DNA of 27,500 nucleotides. Origin: Symbiodinium natans (Eukaryota > Sar > Dinophyceae > Suessiales > Symbiodiniaceae). The notes under the pieces are model-generated. The model was given only the letters and a program-made list of their open reading frames with translations. It was not told where the DNA came from and did not search any database. Positions within the stretch are counted from its first letter, which is position 1; each line of letters starts with the position of its first letter. Shown piece by piece: positions 17,532-26,364 of the stretch. Where the stretch lies: assembly GCA_905221605.1 (NCBI GenBank), contig CAJNDS010002077.1, positions 407,501 to 435,000 of the forward strand, in the 5' to 3' direction. The position numbers and the translations under genes were made by a program.

Positions 17532-17937
17532 AAATACGCTGCTGGCCCTCTTGGCTGCAACGTGTTTGCATCAACCTCAAACATCGACATGATGCACGTT
17601 TGTGACGGACCTTGGGCTCAATCAAGTATCGACTGTACACCTACATCTACAAACTGAACTACGCATGTCATGCCAGGCTGCATGACTGCTTGACTGACGC
17701 AAGCGGACGCCATGACACATCGGGAGATGTGTTACACACTTGGTCACTAGGACCCGTAGTTGTGGAGATTGGGATGGCCTAGTTACCATCCGAATGATTG
17801 CTCATTCCTTCGGAGTTATGACTGCTCCACAGTCAACGCTTTCGGGTTGCATAGTACAGGATTGTCAAACACACACCCATGCACAAGCTCTGCTGGCTGG
17901 TAAACATAAGTGTGGATTGAAGTGGTGAATCAAACAT
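17532..17937 (-). other. 3' untranslated region of the copia element
   Basis: About 400 bp between the gag-pol stop and the purine tract with no gene on either strand. Confidence 0.7.
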
Positions 17938-20900
17938 TCATCCAAAGCGGTTGCGGCACTCGGCACAAGGATGCAATGTTCGGATATTGCTGTCTCTGGT
18001 GGTGTGGCACGATGCATGGTGATAGCATCGTCCAGCGGGCGTGACAACCACCCTGTTTGGCACAGTGGTTGCCAACCTCGGCACTTCCGTGGGCATACGC
18101 ACGTTAATGTTCATTGTTGTCGACGCATCTTTCTGCGACACGGCATCTCCAAGAGGAGCAGTTCTCAGTCGTCTGATTTCCTGATTGGCTCGCTGCAGCA
18201 TCCACTGGGCATATCCGAGATACATCATGAGCATTATCCACAAGATATTCAGCTTGAAGAACTCGGCCCATGTAGTTTCGTGTTCGGGCACATCAATGCT
18301 CGAAGTCGTCGTAGTGGTGATGCTCGGATCAAGAGGGATCGCACATGTAGCTTCGAAGTTCTCGCTAGCACAACCATCACACCGGCTCCGTAGCCGCTCA
18401 AGGCTCACAAGTGTGAGTAGCAAAGCGACGCAAACCCCAAATGCAACGATCCACAGATGTCGGATTCTACCACCCATCATCTCAGCTTGGATTCCCACAC
18501 TCACTCTCGTGGCTGCTTCGGCACCGGAAACAAGACTGAGCAACATGACCATCATTGCGCTATTCAAGCTGTTGCTGAACCCATTCGTCTTCAAGGTTTT
18601 GCACACCAGCCTTCGCACACGTGCAGTTTCCCTGCCATTGTCCACTGTTCGAACAAGGGCATTGTGCTCGTCCTCACCCACTGGCACCACATTGTCACCT
18701 ATGCACTCCACAAAGTCATGCATGTGCAGCAGGGCTTTCAGTCTGGCTCCACTTGCCGGAACCTTAGTTCCTAGATCTCCAGGGTTCCGTCGGCCATCGA
18801 CGGATTTCACTTGGAGCGTGGCATCACTGACCTTTTCTTGCACCCACAGGAAACGGCCGTCCAAGTGTCTCACCTTTGACACTCCACGTTTCAAGGCTAT
18901 CTGCCTGCAAGATTGATTGTCTGTTCGCATGACTAGCATTACCTCCTGCTGTAGCAGGAACTCCAAAATTCGCTTAAGGAAAATCCCGTCGCATGCTGCG
19001 GAAACCAAAGCGTAAAATTCGGATTCTGTGCTAGACAAGCTGACGCATCGCTGGCTGCGACACGACGTATGCACGCAACAAGTGTTGAGCAGGTAGGTAC
19101 CACTGCTCATCGACCGTCTGTTCTGCTTATTTCCCGACCAATCTGCATCGCAAAACACTTCAAGAAGGACATCATGTGATTGCATGCCGCTGACGCAGGT
19201 TGGCTCGAGAATGCTTCGGCGGTCCGAACTGGCATGAACCTTGCTCGCATAGTTGCTCGTGCAATCCAAGTAGCTGGCCAATCGCTGCGCAGCTGCCCAG
19301 CTCTTCTCAGTGGGATTCTTCAGTCGTTGAGACAGCACACGCACAGTGAAAGCAATGTCTGCTCTGTCTTGCGAAACGTACATTGCGATTCCCACAGCAC
19401 TCCTGAACCGGGCGGCTCTGTCAGTGGACAACACTTTGGAATCGTCGGGCACAAGCAACTCCTTGACACTAGGCGTGGGCACCTTCCTACCTGACCTGAC
19501 CTCCAACAACTGGCACATGTTGACAGCATGGTCGGCAAGGGGCTTCACAAGCACACCATCTTCAAGCAACACATGTTCACGCTTGAGGAACTTGAAGACG
19601 TCACCGGGATTCATTGCAAGCTCATATGACACCTCGAAATTTTCTTCGATGCTCGGCAGAAGCTGTTCCTTCAGCCATTTGACAAAGCCAACAAGGCATA
19701 AGTCATCCACATGGATCACTCCCGGGTTGCTACGGCCGGCGCCGTCAAGAATCTTGTACACCGAAGGGCATTCAGCGCACGCTTCAAGCTTGTGTCTCTC
19801 GCCTATGTACTTCATGATGAACCCATGCCATCTTGCTGTTCCATCCCTCTGGCCAGGGATCATGCGAAGGAATCGCATTTTGGTGCCTTCAAAGCCTGGA
19901 AGCTTGGCCAACATCGGCTTCTCTTGCGGGACACACAAGAAAGCATCCTTGATGTCCAACGCTAGGATTCCCACCTGGCTTTCGTAGTCGCAAGCACCGG
20001 ACTCATCTCTTCGGCGCTTCAGCTCGCAGTAAAGCCACGGGAGCACTTTCGTCGTGATTGAGGAAGTAGCAGGTGCATACAAACCTTCTTTATCCCTTTC
20101 CAACCACCGGTATTCCCTGGCCACTAGTCTGCTTCTTCTGAAGAACATCTCACGGCCACAGCGCTTCTTCTTCCGCCAGGTGCGAACGAACTTGGAGGAA
20201 AGCTCTTTGTGATCTGAGGTGTCGAAGTCTAGGGCAACTTCTTCGATCACCTTCATTCTCTTCAGCCGCTCCACCTCAAAGCCGTCCGCAAGGAAGTCAA
20301 GCTCGCTCAAATCCTGCTCGGACAGATCAGGAATCTCATCGAACCACAGTCTTGCCTCGCTGTCCAGGGCTTCCACATCATCTTTCCCATGGACATCCCA
20401 TTCTGCATTGACTTCATCGCTCATGTCCATGTACACAGCAGCATCTTCCCATTCGGGGGCTGACTCAAGAAGCTCATCATTGATCGGGTACTCGCTGGCA
20501 CCGATCCGGGCCACTCGCTGGTACTTGTGCGCCTGTCCTCCAGGCGCCTCAGCACTCGCCTGCTCTGCCTCCTGAACACGTTTGGCAACATCGTTCACCA
20601 TCTCTGCATCGGCGGCTGGTCTGGCAGACCCTTCAGGCGAGGATGGACTGGACGATGAAGATGAGGAGCTCGGGTCAGAGCCGGCAACATCCATGGGGGA
20701 TGCGTTTGCTGGACGTGGAAGATCTGGCAACACGCTTTGTGGCACACGCTCAGGACGATCAAGCAAGAGGGTCTTCCGAGAAGCTGGAGCGCTCTCGGGC
20801 ACTGAAGCTGGCACAGGATTCAAGGCTGGCATCCCCGCCATGCTAGGCATGTCTGATGCTCGTGGTGCATCTGGCATTGGCTCAACTGATGCACTCTGCT

Positions 20901-23900
20901 CGAACACAGGTTTTGCCTCCTCGGCAGGCTTTGCCACGCGGTGCTTAGGTTGGGGAAAGGTCTTATTACCTAAAACCCCTAACTGGTAATTCCAGGGGAA
21001 ACCCTTACCCTCTAGAACCAGATTCTTTTCCTCAACCCAAGGCTTGGCGTTTCGGCGAATGGACCGGGTTGTCCACACTCCCTGTGCACTCATCAGGACA
21101 TGCATGTCATTGCTGGTGGTTTTGGTCAAGAACACTGCGCGGTGCCACTTGCGATCACCCTTGGCCTTTCCTCGCCTAAAACCCCAAACGGGCTCCCCGA
21201 ACATGGCTAACTTACCCGAAAACCGGTACCCCGTGCAGCGCTCGAAGGCGGTTGCCCCGCCATGCACACCGAACCTGTTCAGGATGTAACTTGCATGCAC
21301 ATAGCTCCATGCCATCAGCGGATGCTCAGGTCCGATGGCTTCAGCAGCGAGGTCATATCGGGTTCTAACCTGATCCAACAGGACATTGGACAATCCTCTG
21401 ATCAAGTCGACTGCTTTCTCAACATATCCCTTGCTTGCATGCGAATCCACTGGGGCATTTCGGATCAGGGTCTGAAATCCAAGACGGGTACGGACACCCA
21501 CGATGAGGTCTTGCAAGGCCAGGGTAGATGGCTCGTTGTCTGTCTGAAGACACACGGAGTTGTGTCCTAGGTTCTGGATGAACCTCGTGAGCTCAACGGC
21601 AGTGAACCTCAAGTCCTCCTTTCCTTTGCTGGCAACCGGCAAACCTAGCAACGAACCTGTTCCAGTATCATGGGCAACAAGGACGGTCAACTTGCGTTCA
21701 TGACCACTCGGCTGCTCACTGCTCACACCCGTGTAGCAGTAGTCAAAGCTCACGACAGGGGTTGAACGATCGGGACTCAAGGGAATCTTCACACGCTTGT
21801 CCTCAACACCTCTCATGCTCAAGCAGTGGCTGCACCAAGGCATGTATGGCCAGTGCGTAAGCTCATGTAGACGCCTCTCGGCTTCGGAGGGCTCCTTGAT
21901 GAGCCTCTGGCCTTCAGCCACTCTCATGCCTTCACTCTCAACTGTCTGAGCAACTTCACTTCTCAAGGCGATGTTCTGTTTGTCGATGTAGCCACGCAAC
22001 CTGTCGAGGCATCTTTGCTTGCTGCCTGAGACAGAGACACCGGCGGACTTGCAGGCTGCCCGGATGGCAGACAAGGTTGACTCCAGCGACAACTCGACAC
22101 CATCAAACACAAGTGTGCTTCGATCACCGCGTGCCTCCTCAGACTCAACAGGGATCACTTCAACATCAGGTATGGGCTCAATCGATGGTTCAACGGAGAC
22201 CGCTCCGGGCTCGGCATCATCGGGACCCAACTCACTCATCTCATAGTCGGATCCCTCAGGGTCTGGCTCGACATAAGGTTGCAAACCGCTCCAGTTGATG
22301 AAGTGATCAAGGCGTCGATTCGGGACAAACTTCATGTCTTCCGGGGCTTCATGTCCAGAGCTCAACATGCAGATGATTTCGCACTCGCCATTGGGAAGCT
22401 CAGCCACCGGATCACCCAGTTCCCCCCATGCACGACAGAACTCAAGCAACAGCCACTCAGTTTGGCCTGTTCTGCATGGCCTCACAAGCGTGGTGCGGCA
22501 AGGCCAACATCCGATGGGTGCAACAAGCGAAGGATCAACGAAGTGCTTTCCTCGACCCCGATACAGCATCTGGCCTTGCTCGGTCATTTGCCACCCATAT
22601 GTTGCCTCTGACCTGCTGGCATCCACCTGAGCTTGCACGAACCTGACTTGACTGTCCTCAGGATGCGGGGCTGGAGCAACTTCTTCCCCACCAACACGAA
22701 AGATGGACGCACGCACACATAGTGAGTTCCCTCGGAAGCTCATCGGGACTCTCACTCCACTGTCATGCTCCATGCACATGTAGGGATCCCGTTGCGGCCA
22801 CCAACCTGAACGCATGAGCTTGCCTTTGCACAACAAGGGCTGAGTCACGGGAGCAATGGCACACACTTCTTTCCAGATGACAGGCTCGCCCGTTTCATCA
22901 TGCACAACAAACGAGACCTCTCTGAGATCTTGCACCGCCAACGACTCGCCCTGTGCATCACGCAAACCTAAGCTGGCTGCACCTTGGCTGGACCCATACT
23001 TGCCATAGGACAGTGGAAGGCAGCTCATGTCAGCTCCTGAGTCCAATATGACGTCAGTCATGTCAGCTTCTGACGGCACGGTATCGAGGGACTGCACAGC
23101 GCACACAAAGCAGGATGACTCCACGCAAGGATCCCAGCTTATGTTGTGAACATCAGCACTGTAACTCCATAAGCCCTTTGCATCGCTTTCAGACATGTCG
23201 AATGTCTCAGGCCCTCCGTGTTCGGACAAGTTCAGATGCTCGGAACCAACACCAGTGCTTAGGGAACTGGGGCTCTGGGACTCACCTTTCAGGCCTTGCC
23301 GGGGACACTCAACGATGCAGCACAGGTCATTATGATGACACTCGGACACGCTGCACACATCACAAAAAGGACCACCTGTGGGGACTGGATCGTCCCGGGC
23401 TTCAAGCTTGCTCAGCACTATGCTGAGGGCTGCAACGCACTCGAATCCAGGGCTGCTCAAGCACTCAACATCTACACAGGCAACGCTCGGGCTTGTCAAG
23501 GTCTCTACACCTGTGGGGCACTGGATCGTCCGGGGCTTCAAGCTTGCATCGGCACATGTCACAGCACGCACATGTCCTCCAGCGAACCAGCTGGCGACGT
23601 CACACGGTTCGCCTCCAAGCTCGAAAACTTGCACTTGCCTCACAGCGCCAGAAACGCTCGATGAGGCTCCAACATTGCTGGCACCGCTTGAAGCTGTGTC
23701 ATGCTGTGCACTGGCAGTGTCGGCGACCTGATTCACATGCTTGCCTCGGCCCTTTGCACCCTTCGCTTGCCAACAGTCTTTCGCAAGATGTCCTGGCTTC
23801 TTGCAAATGTGGCACGAACGAGTTTCTTTCTGCTGCCCCGCCTTTGCCTGATTGGGATGTTGATTGCCTCCCTTGCCCTTCTTTCCTCCATCGCGGCCCT

Positions 23901-24993
23901 TTCCACCCGGCTTTCCTTTGGGATTCTGTTGCCTCTCATGCTGCCAATCCCCTTTTCCTTTTCGATCCTTTCCCTTCCCGGCGCCCTTCTCATGTTTGCC
24001 CTTCCCTTTTGAAACACGATCAACATCCATCGGACCTCCCGTGTCACCACCAGGCGGTGGCCCCTGCGGACTGCTCCCAACACCCAAACTCTGCTGGATT
24101 TTGCTGGTGGACCAGCTGCTCGTCGTGACTTCATACGACAACACAAACTGCTTGACCATCTCATACGTGGTGTCCTGGTTCATTTGCAGCTGTATGTGGT
24201 TTCTGAGGTGCGCAGGCAGAACCCGGACAAGAGTGCCAAGCATGATGTCGGGAGATACGGCAAGGCCCGATACCCGCTCGTACTCCTGCGCTACCCGGTC
24301 GAGACCGTCGACCTGTTCGCGGATCGTCCGATCCTTGCTGAATGCTGGGAAGCTCATGATCGTGTTGAGAAGTGCTAGTCCCCTCACTTTTGACTTAGGG
24401 GAGTATATGTTGACTAGTTGGCGCCAGGTCTCCAGTCCGTTGCGGTTGGGGACTTGCCGGAGAAGGATCTTTGGTTTGTGAAGTAGAAGACTGCTGAGGA
24501 TTGCATAAAGCCTCTGAGACCTTTCGGTGACATCTGGGGGCATAGCGGGGTTCTCAACCTGCAGGTTACGCTCTATGGTTTCCAAATCGCCTTCATATCG
24601 GGCATCTGCAAAGAAAAGCCATGCCTTGAATGCATGTGCCCAATCAAACCATGCTGAAAGGTCATAGTCATGAGACAAGCTCCCAAAACACGATGGTCTG
24701 TTGAGTATGCGGTTGGCGTCTGAGAAACCTGCAGTCGATGATGAACCCTTGCTCTCCGAAGGACCAGTCTTCGCAGCTGAGGCCAAAACGGCCTGGCTGG
24801 CCATCTGCAAAGTGTCAAGCATCTTCTGGAACTCACCGGCACCAAGGACTATTTCCCTAGGACTGGCATTTGCAGCAGGTGAGGCTGCAACAGGAGAGAA
24901 CGGATTCCCCAACGGGTTCCCCCCGGGATGACCCTCGGCTCCCCTTTGACCTCCTACATCACTAAAGCTGTCATCATCATCTACATCTGCCAT
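17938..24993 (-). CDS. Copia gag-pol polyprotein, 2351 aa, intact
   Basis: ATG at 24993 (MADVDDDDSFSD), no internal stop. Gag-like helical region 100-300. A KGKGK basic linker 329-380 precedes a CCHC knuckle (C394, C397, H402, C407). A Cys-rich stretch spans 544-631 (CDVCSVSECHH, CVESSCFVC). Aspartic protease motif VILDSGAD (D651). A SAP-like helix pair at about 965-1003. Integrase with a compact H1043/H1047/C1054/C1057 cluster and catalytic D1084, D1152, E1192. RT with LDIKDAF (D1680) and VIHVDD (D1763, D1764). RNase H with CDADWSG (D1949), SSTESEF (E1990) and RTDNQS (D2025). An added C-terminus 2091-2351 carries hydrophobic segments and a Cys/His motif. All catalytic residues I expect are present. 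It makes structural proteins, cDNA and integrates it into nuclear DNA. Most copia polyproteins are 1300-1600 aa, so this one is much longer. Confidence 0.96.
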   Translation of the reverse strand: MADVDDDDSFSDVGGQRGAEGHPGGNPLGNPFSPVAASPAANASPREIVLGAGEFQKMLDTLQMASQAVLASAAKTGPSESKGSSSTAGFSDANRILNRPSCFGSLSHDYDLSAWFDWAHAFKAWLFFADARYEGDLETIERNLQVENPAMPPDVTERSQRLYAILSSLLLHKPKILLRQVPNRNGLETWRQLVNIYSPKSKVRGLALLNTIMSFPAFSKDRTIREQVDGLDRVAQEYERVSGLAVSPDIMLGTLVRVLPAHLRNHIQLQMNQDTTYEMVKQFVLSYEVTTSSWSTSKIQQSLGVGSSPQGPPPGGDTGGPMDVDRVSKGKGKHEKGAGKGKDRKGKGDWQHERQQNPKGKPGGKGRDGGKKGKGGNQHPNQAKAGQQKETRSCHICKKPGHLAKDCWQAKGAKGRGKHVNQVADTASAQHDTASSGASNVGASSSVSGAVRQVQVFELGGEPCDVASWFAGGHVRAVTCADASLKPRTIQCPTGVETLTSPSVACVDVECLSSPGFECVAALSIVLSKLEARDDPVPTGGPFCDVCSVSECHHNDLCCIVECPRQGLKGESQSPSSLSTGVGSEHLNLSEHGGPETFDMSESDAKGLWSYSADVHNISWDPCVESSCFVCAVQSLDTVPSEADMTDVILDSGADMSCLPLSYGKYGSSQGAASLGLRDAQGESLAVQDLREVSFVVHDETGEPVIWKEVCAIAPVTQPLLCKGKLMRSGWWPQRDPYMCMEHDSGVRVPMSFRGNSLCVRASIFRVGGEEVAPAPHPEDSQVRFVQAQVDASRSEATYGWQMTEQGQMLYRGRGKHFVDPSLVAPIGCWPCRTTLVRPCRTGQTEWLLLEFCRAWGELGDPVAELPNGECEIICMLSSGHEAPEDMKFVPNRRLDHFINWSGLQPYVEPDPEGSDYEMSELGPDDAEPGAVSVEPSIEPIPDVEVIPVESEEARGDRSTLVFDGVELSLESTLSAIRAACKSAGVSVSGSKQRCLDRLRGYIDKQNIALRSEVAQTVESEGMRVAEGQRLIKEPSEAERRLHELTHWPYMPWCSHCLSMRGVEDKRVKIPLSPDRSTPVVSFDYCYTGVSSEQPSGHERKLTVLVAHDTGTGSLLGLPVASKGKEDLRFTAVELTRFIQNLGHNSVCLQTDNEPSTLALQDLIVGVRTRLGFQTLIRNAPVDSHASKGYVEKAVDLIRGLSNVLLDQVRTRYDLAAEAIGPEHPLMAWSYVHASYILNRFGVHGGATAFERCTGYRFSGKLAMFGEPVWGFRRGKAKGDRKWHRAVFLTKTTSNDMHVLMSAQGVWTTRSIRRNAKPWVEEKNLVLEGKGFPWNYQLGVLGNKTFPQPKHRVAKPAEEAKPVFEQSASVEPMPDAPRASDMPSMAGMPALNPVPASVPESAPASRKTLLLDRPERVPQSVLPDLPRPANASPMDVAGSDPSSSSSSSSPSSPEGSARPAADAEMVNDVAKRVQEAEQASAEAPGGQAHKYQRVARIGASEYPINDELLESAPEWEDAAVYMDMSDEVNAEWDVHGKDDVEALDSEARLWFDEIPDLSEQDLSELDFLADGFEVERLKRMKVIEEVALDFDTSDHKELSSKFVRTWRKKKRCGREMFFRRSRLVAREYRWLERDKEGLYAPATSSITTKVLPWLYCELKRRRDESGACDYESQVGILALDIKDAFLCVPQEKPMLAKLPGFEGTKMRFLRMIPGQRDGTARWHGFIMKYIGERHKLEACAECPSVYKILDGAGRSNPGVIHVDDLCLVGFVKWLKEQLLPSIEENFEVSYELAMNPGDVFKFLKREHVLLEDGVLVKPLADHAVNMCQLLEVRSGRKVPTPSVKELLVPDDSKVLSTDRAARFRSAVGIAMYVSQDRADIAFTVRVLSQRLKNPTEKSWAAAQRLASYLDCTSNYASKVHASSDRRSILEPTCVSGMQSHDVLLEVFCDADWSGNKQNRRSMSSGTYLLNTCCVHTSCRSQRCVSLSSTESEFYALVSAACDGIFLKRILEFLLQQEVMLVMRTDNQSCRQIALKRGVSKVRHLDGRFLWVQEKVSDATLQVKSVDGRRNPGDLGTKVPASGARLKALLHMHDFVECIGDNVVPVGEDEHNALVRTVDNGRETARVRRLVCKTLKTNGFSNSLNSAMMVMLLSLVSGAEAATRVSVGIQAEMMGGRIRHLWIVAFGVCVALLLTLVSLERLRSRCDGCASENFEATCAIPLDPSITTTTTSSIDVPEHETTWAEFFKLNILWIMLMMYLGYAQWMLQRANQEIRRLRTAPLGDAVSQKDASTTMNINVRMPTEVPRLATTVPNRVVVTPAGRCYHHASCHTTRDSNIRTLHPCAECRNRFG

Positions 24994-24999
24994 AACTGC

Positions 25000-25572
25000 T
25001 CAATCAAGGTCGATGGCAGTATCCGCAGGCTCACTTTGCAGGGGACAGGCAAATGCACACGCTGCCGCACTCGATGCACTGCTCGGTTCGGCACACAGAT
25101 CAATGGGCTCTTCAAGGGTCGATTGAGGATTCAAGGAACTATCGAAAATTCCCAAGGCGTGGGACAGATGGCGCTCGAAGTCGGGTGCCTCCTCTTCCGT
25201 ATGCACGAAAGCAGCTTGCACACTGTACGGGATGCTATGCGAAGTGCAGATCTCAGCACCACCACACAAGAACTTCTCTTTCCACTCTTTCTCTCTCAGA
25301 CACTTGCTGGCAAACTGAAAGACGTCGTGTGCGGAAAACAAAGTTGCAAGGCGGGCTTCGCAGGCTCGGTAGCTGGTTTCAAGGATACGGTAGAAGGACT
25401 CTTCGCTCCTGTAGCTTGGCTGAGGTCTGGAAAACAGTTGTTCCTGATACACACTCAAGAGGTGCTCTCGCAGCAGCTCTACCCCCAGTGCAGAGGTCGT
25501 GGCTCCGAAGCTGCCTGTTCGAACACAATATGGCTCTTCCGCAAGGCTGCGGGAACTGCAAGCTACGGGCAC
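25000..25572 (-). CDS. Open frame upstream of gag-pol, no ATG, same frame (doubtful)
   Basis: A 190-codon open frame inside the element's leader, ending TGA at 25002-25000, just six bases before the gag-pol ATG and in the same frame. It has no ATG, so it could be expressed only from an unusual start, by splicing, or by fusion through TGA readthrough. Composition is fairly protein-like (LLREHLLSVYQEQ, FYRILETSYRACEARLATLF, FASKCLREKEWKEKF). However, the plus strand across the same DNA is also stop-poor in two frames, which weakens the case. No family recognised. Confidence 0.3.
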   Translation of the reverse strand: MPVACSSRSLAEEPYCVRTGSFGATTSALGVELLREHLLSVYQEQLFSRPQPSYRSEESFYRILETSYRACEARLATLFSAHDVFQFASKCLREKEWKEKFLCGGAEICTSHSIPYSVQAAFVHTEEEAPDFERHLSHALGIFDSSLNPQSTLEEPIDLCAEPSSASSAAACAFACPLQSEPADTAIDLD

Positions 25573-25668
25573 CTATCCTAGACCACAACCCTCAAATCAC
25601 AGAAGCAAGCTCAACGCCTGGGCCCCTGAACTCAACCGAAGAACGTGTCTCGAAGCTTGGTCGGCCAA

Positions 25669-25680
25669 GCTCCGCTACCA
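25669..25680 (-). other. Primer-binding site, initiator-tRNA-like
   Basis: TGGTAGCGGAGC directly abuts the 5' LTR. It begins with the complement of the tRNA CCA end and is close to the TGGTA-C-GAGC pattern used by copia elements primed by initiator methionine tRNA. The matching dinoflagellate tRNA is not in the window. Confidence 0.75.
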
Positions 25681-25827
25681 TGAACAAACTCACGATCTTT
25701 TGCAACTCGATTCTGAGCCTGAATGTCGCATCACGATCTCATTTCAAGATGCTACTCCTACAAGGTCCAAAAGTCACACTCTGTTCAAGCAAAATATGGT
25801 TCACGGTACGGGAGAAAATGTTGATCA
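25681..25827 (-). repeat. 5' LTR (147 bp)
   Basis: Identical to the 3' LTR, so no mutation has separated the two since insertion. Confidence 0.96.
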
Positions 25828-25832
25828 CCTTT
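25828..25832. repeat. Target-site duplication CCTTT, right copy
   Basis: Directly outside the right LTR, identical to 17372-17376. Confidence 0.9.
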
Positions 25833-25847
25833 TCTTTCCATCGGTGC

Positions 25848-26081
25848 ATGGATCCTGTGGCTCCTGAAGAATTGCAAGTTCCGGAAACTGCTCAGTCCCT
25901 TTCCTCCACCACCAGCACCAGCACAGCCAGCTGGTTGGGCCGGGAGCAGTTGGTTTTGCGGCGAGGTTTCCGATTCCTTTTGGGTTTTTGCAACACGTTA
26001 ACAGATCGCTTGGAGCAATTGGAACGAGCAGAACTTGTGCGACGTGCTTTCGCTGTTTGGTGTGGCTCCTTGCGACATTAA
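25848..26081 (+). CDS. Small ORF or exon beside the LTR insertion, 77 aa
   Basis: ATG at 25848 (MDPVAPEELQVPET), 16 bp from the target duplication. A Ser/Thr-rich segment is followed by basic-aromatic LGREQLVLRRGFRFLLGF and a helical end, LTDRLEQLERAELVRRAFAV. The last part, with A-F-x-x-W-x-x-L, resembles single Sfi1-type centrin-binding repeats, but one repeat is weak evidence. Stop TAA at 26079-26081. It could be the first exon of the gene that continues at 26365. The frame also reads back through the LTR, which is coincidental. Confidence 0.4.
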   Translation: MDPVAPEELQVPETAQSLSSTTSTSTASWLGREQLVLRRGFRFLLGFCNTLTDRLEQLERAELVRRAFAVWCGSLRH

Positions 26082-26177
26082 TTCCACTTGCCTGCGACCC
26101 TTCCTGGCGAGCCTTCCTCCTGGCGAGCCTTCTTCGTCCTGCTCATGCTGAGCATTTTCTGCTTCTGCTTTATTCTA

Positions 26178-26310
26178 ATGGTTCGTGGTGGCCCTGTTTT
26201 GGGGAAGAGGAAAGAAGGCAGTACTAGTGGTGGTGCTGTCGGAAGTCCAGGCAAGAAGGCACGAAAAAAGGCGGCCTTCAGCAGAGGCTTCGCAATGCTC
26301 CTGTATTTGA
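26178..26310 (+). CDS. Basic N-terminal segment or exon (uncertain)
   Basis: ATG at 26178 opens MVRGGPVLGKRKEGSTSGGA then VGSPGKKARKKAAFSRGF: a Gly/Lys/Arg-rich stretch of the kind that begins many proteins in this window. The frame stays open to 26441 but becomes poly-Met from an ATGATG microsatellite, so the useful part probably ends near 26310. It is not in frame with the globular region at 26365; a short intron or independent status is possible. Confidence 0.3.
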
Positions 26311-26364
26311 GGACGGCGATGATCATCATGATGATGATGATGAAGACAATGCTACGGCGACTTG

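Larger units (their letters stand above)
17377..25827 (-). mobile_element. Complete Ty1/copia-type LTR retrotransposon, 8451 bp
   Basis: All structural parts are visible. Two identical 147-bp LTRs begin TG and end CA, and CCTTT is duplicated on both sides. The primer-binding site sits directly inside the 5' LTR (minus-strand sense) and a G-rich purine tract directly inside the 3' LTR. A single uninterrupted gag-pol frame lies between. The order protease, integrase, RT, RNase H defines the Ty1/copia superfamily. Identical LTRs, intact target duplication and an unbroken 7-kb frame point to recent insertion and possible competence. Confidence 0.96.

Noticed and set aside
17396-17605. Plus-strand frame over the left LTR, almost repeated at the right LTR
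   Set aside because: The similarity is explained by the identical LTRs, not by duplicated genes.
23490-24490. Plus-strand frames of 103-211 codons opposite gag
   Set aside because: Shadows of the high-GC gag coding strand, without their own motifs.
25053-26081. 342-codon plus-strand frame running from the copia leader through the LTR into flanking DNA
   Set aside because: It crosses the insertion junction, so most of it cannot be an inherited host gene. Only the part after 25848 is kept as a possible ORF.
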